A DNA stretch of 64,000 bases from Gnetum montanum. Its lineage: Eukaryota; Streptophyta; Gnetopsida; Gnetales; Gnetaceae. The notes under the pieces were generated by a model. That model did not search any database. It was not told the origin of the DNA and was given only the letters and a program-made list of their open reading frames with translations. Of the stretch, positions 63,962 through 64,000 are shown one piece after another. The DNA is taken from NCBI GenBank assembly GCA_015680685.1, contig MNCI01004872.1, forward strand, positions 2,075,376 to 2,139,375, read 5' to 3'. Numbering within the stretch: the first letter of the stretch is position 1; every line of letters starts with the position of its first letter. The translations under genes were made by a program, and so were the position numbers.

Positions 63962-64000
<39 letters not shown>
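63962..64000. repeat. CT dinucleotide microsatellite at window end
   Basis: At least 18 CT units continuing to the last base. The corresponding place in element 2 (about 33745-33785) is only pyrimidine-rich, so the repeat expanded here. Confidence 0.95.

Larger units (their letters stand above)
57926..64000 (+). mobile_element. Athila/Tat-like element 3 (5'-truncated, runs off window)
   Basis: Begins inside gag (CATGAACCCTTGGATGCTAC, matching 30739 in element 2). It then carries the most complete pol of this family here: protease, RT, RNase H, integrase, then a T-rich 3' untranslated region. The 5' LTR, PBS and gag N-terminus are absent. The 3' LTR is not reached; the window ends in a CT microsatellite. 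RT and RNase H motifs (FMDDFSTYG, GIVLGHKI..AGIEVGPKKI) are of Athila/Tat type. Confidence 0.88.

Noticed and set aside
1-64000. Host protein-coding genes
   Set aside because: No multi-exon pattern with recognisable conserved domains outside retrotransposon proteins; the remaining open frames are short and lack motifs.

Overview
The window looks like nuclear DNA of a land plant, probably a seed plant with a large, repeat-filled genome (a conifer or similar is plausible, not proven). It is strongly A+T-rich. I recognise no intact host gene in 64 kb. Nearly everything I can identify is a stack of decayed, nested retrotransposons: Ty1/copia, chromovirus-like Ty3/gypsy, Athila/Tat-like Ty3/gypsy, an RTE-like LINE, and several LTR elements that keep gag-like sequence but have no reverse transcriptase or integrase. 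All coding regions carry stops or frameshifts.

Layout. 1-1499: flank with a 32-bp-arm hairpin. 1505-6943: minus-strand gypsy element with TSD TAGTG and an integrase deletion. 6949-9407: mostly unassigned, with a 5S rRNA-like remnant at 7743-7820. About 9408-26762: minus-strand copia element A, split inside its reverse transcriptase by plus-strand gag-only copia element B (11018-21953, TSD TTTAG). B in turn holds a broken Athila-like element (12141-16284) in its 5' LTR and an inverted-pair insertion (16848-17995) in its gag. 28522-35506: an Athila-like element with both LTRs, PBS, PPT and TSD GGTTG, but RT/RNase H/integrase deleted. 35982-about 40285: a second minus-strand gypsy copy, abutting a copia gag remnant. 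42449-47110: an RTE-like LINE 3' end interrupted by a pol-less LTR element (42848-46796, TSD CCTCT). 47826-53113: minus-strand copia C, interrupted by a gag-only gypsy element (53114-57925). 57926-64000: a 5'-truncated Athila-like element with gag, protease, RT, RNase H and integrase remnants, running off the window in a CT microsatellite.

The most striking signal is in the LTR promoters. An 8-bp box, AGAYRTCT (AGATGTCT, AGACATCT, AGATATCT, AGACGTCT), recurs on a lattice of 20-bp steps with occasional 14-bp steps (12- or 6-bp spacers). It lies in the U3 of LTRs from gypsy, copia and an unclassified pol-less family, usually ending 60-70 bp before a TATA box. A second, 28-bp dyad unit (AACCATGA ... 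TCATGGTT) is shared between a copia LTR and a gypsy LTR. Two Athila-like LTRs with related R-U5 carry unrelated U3 palindrome arrays: CTCTAATTATTAGAG in 33-bp units, and GCGATATCGC. Dyad-symmetric short-word arrays thus seem to be a general, exchangeable promoter module of LTR elements in this genome.

Boundaries and domain spans were read by eye; figures marked approximate could shift by tens of bases.
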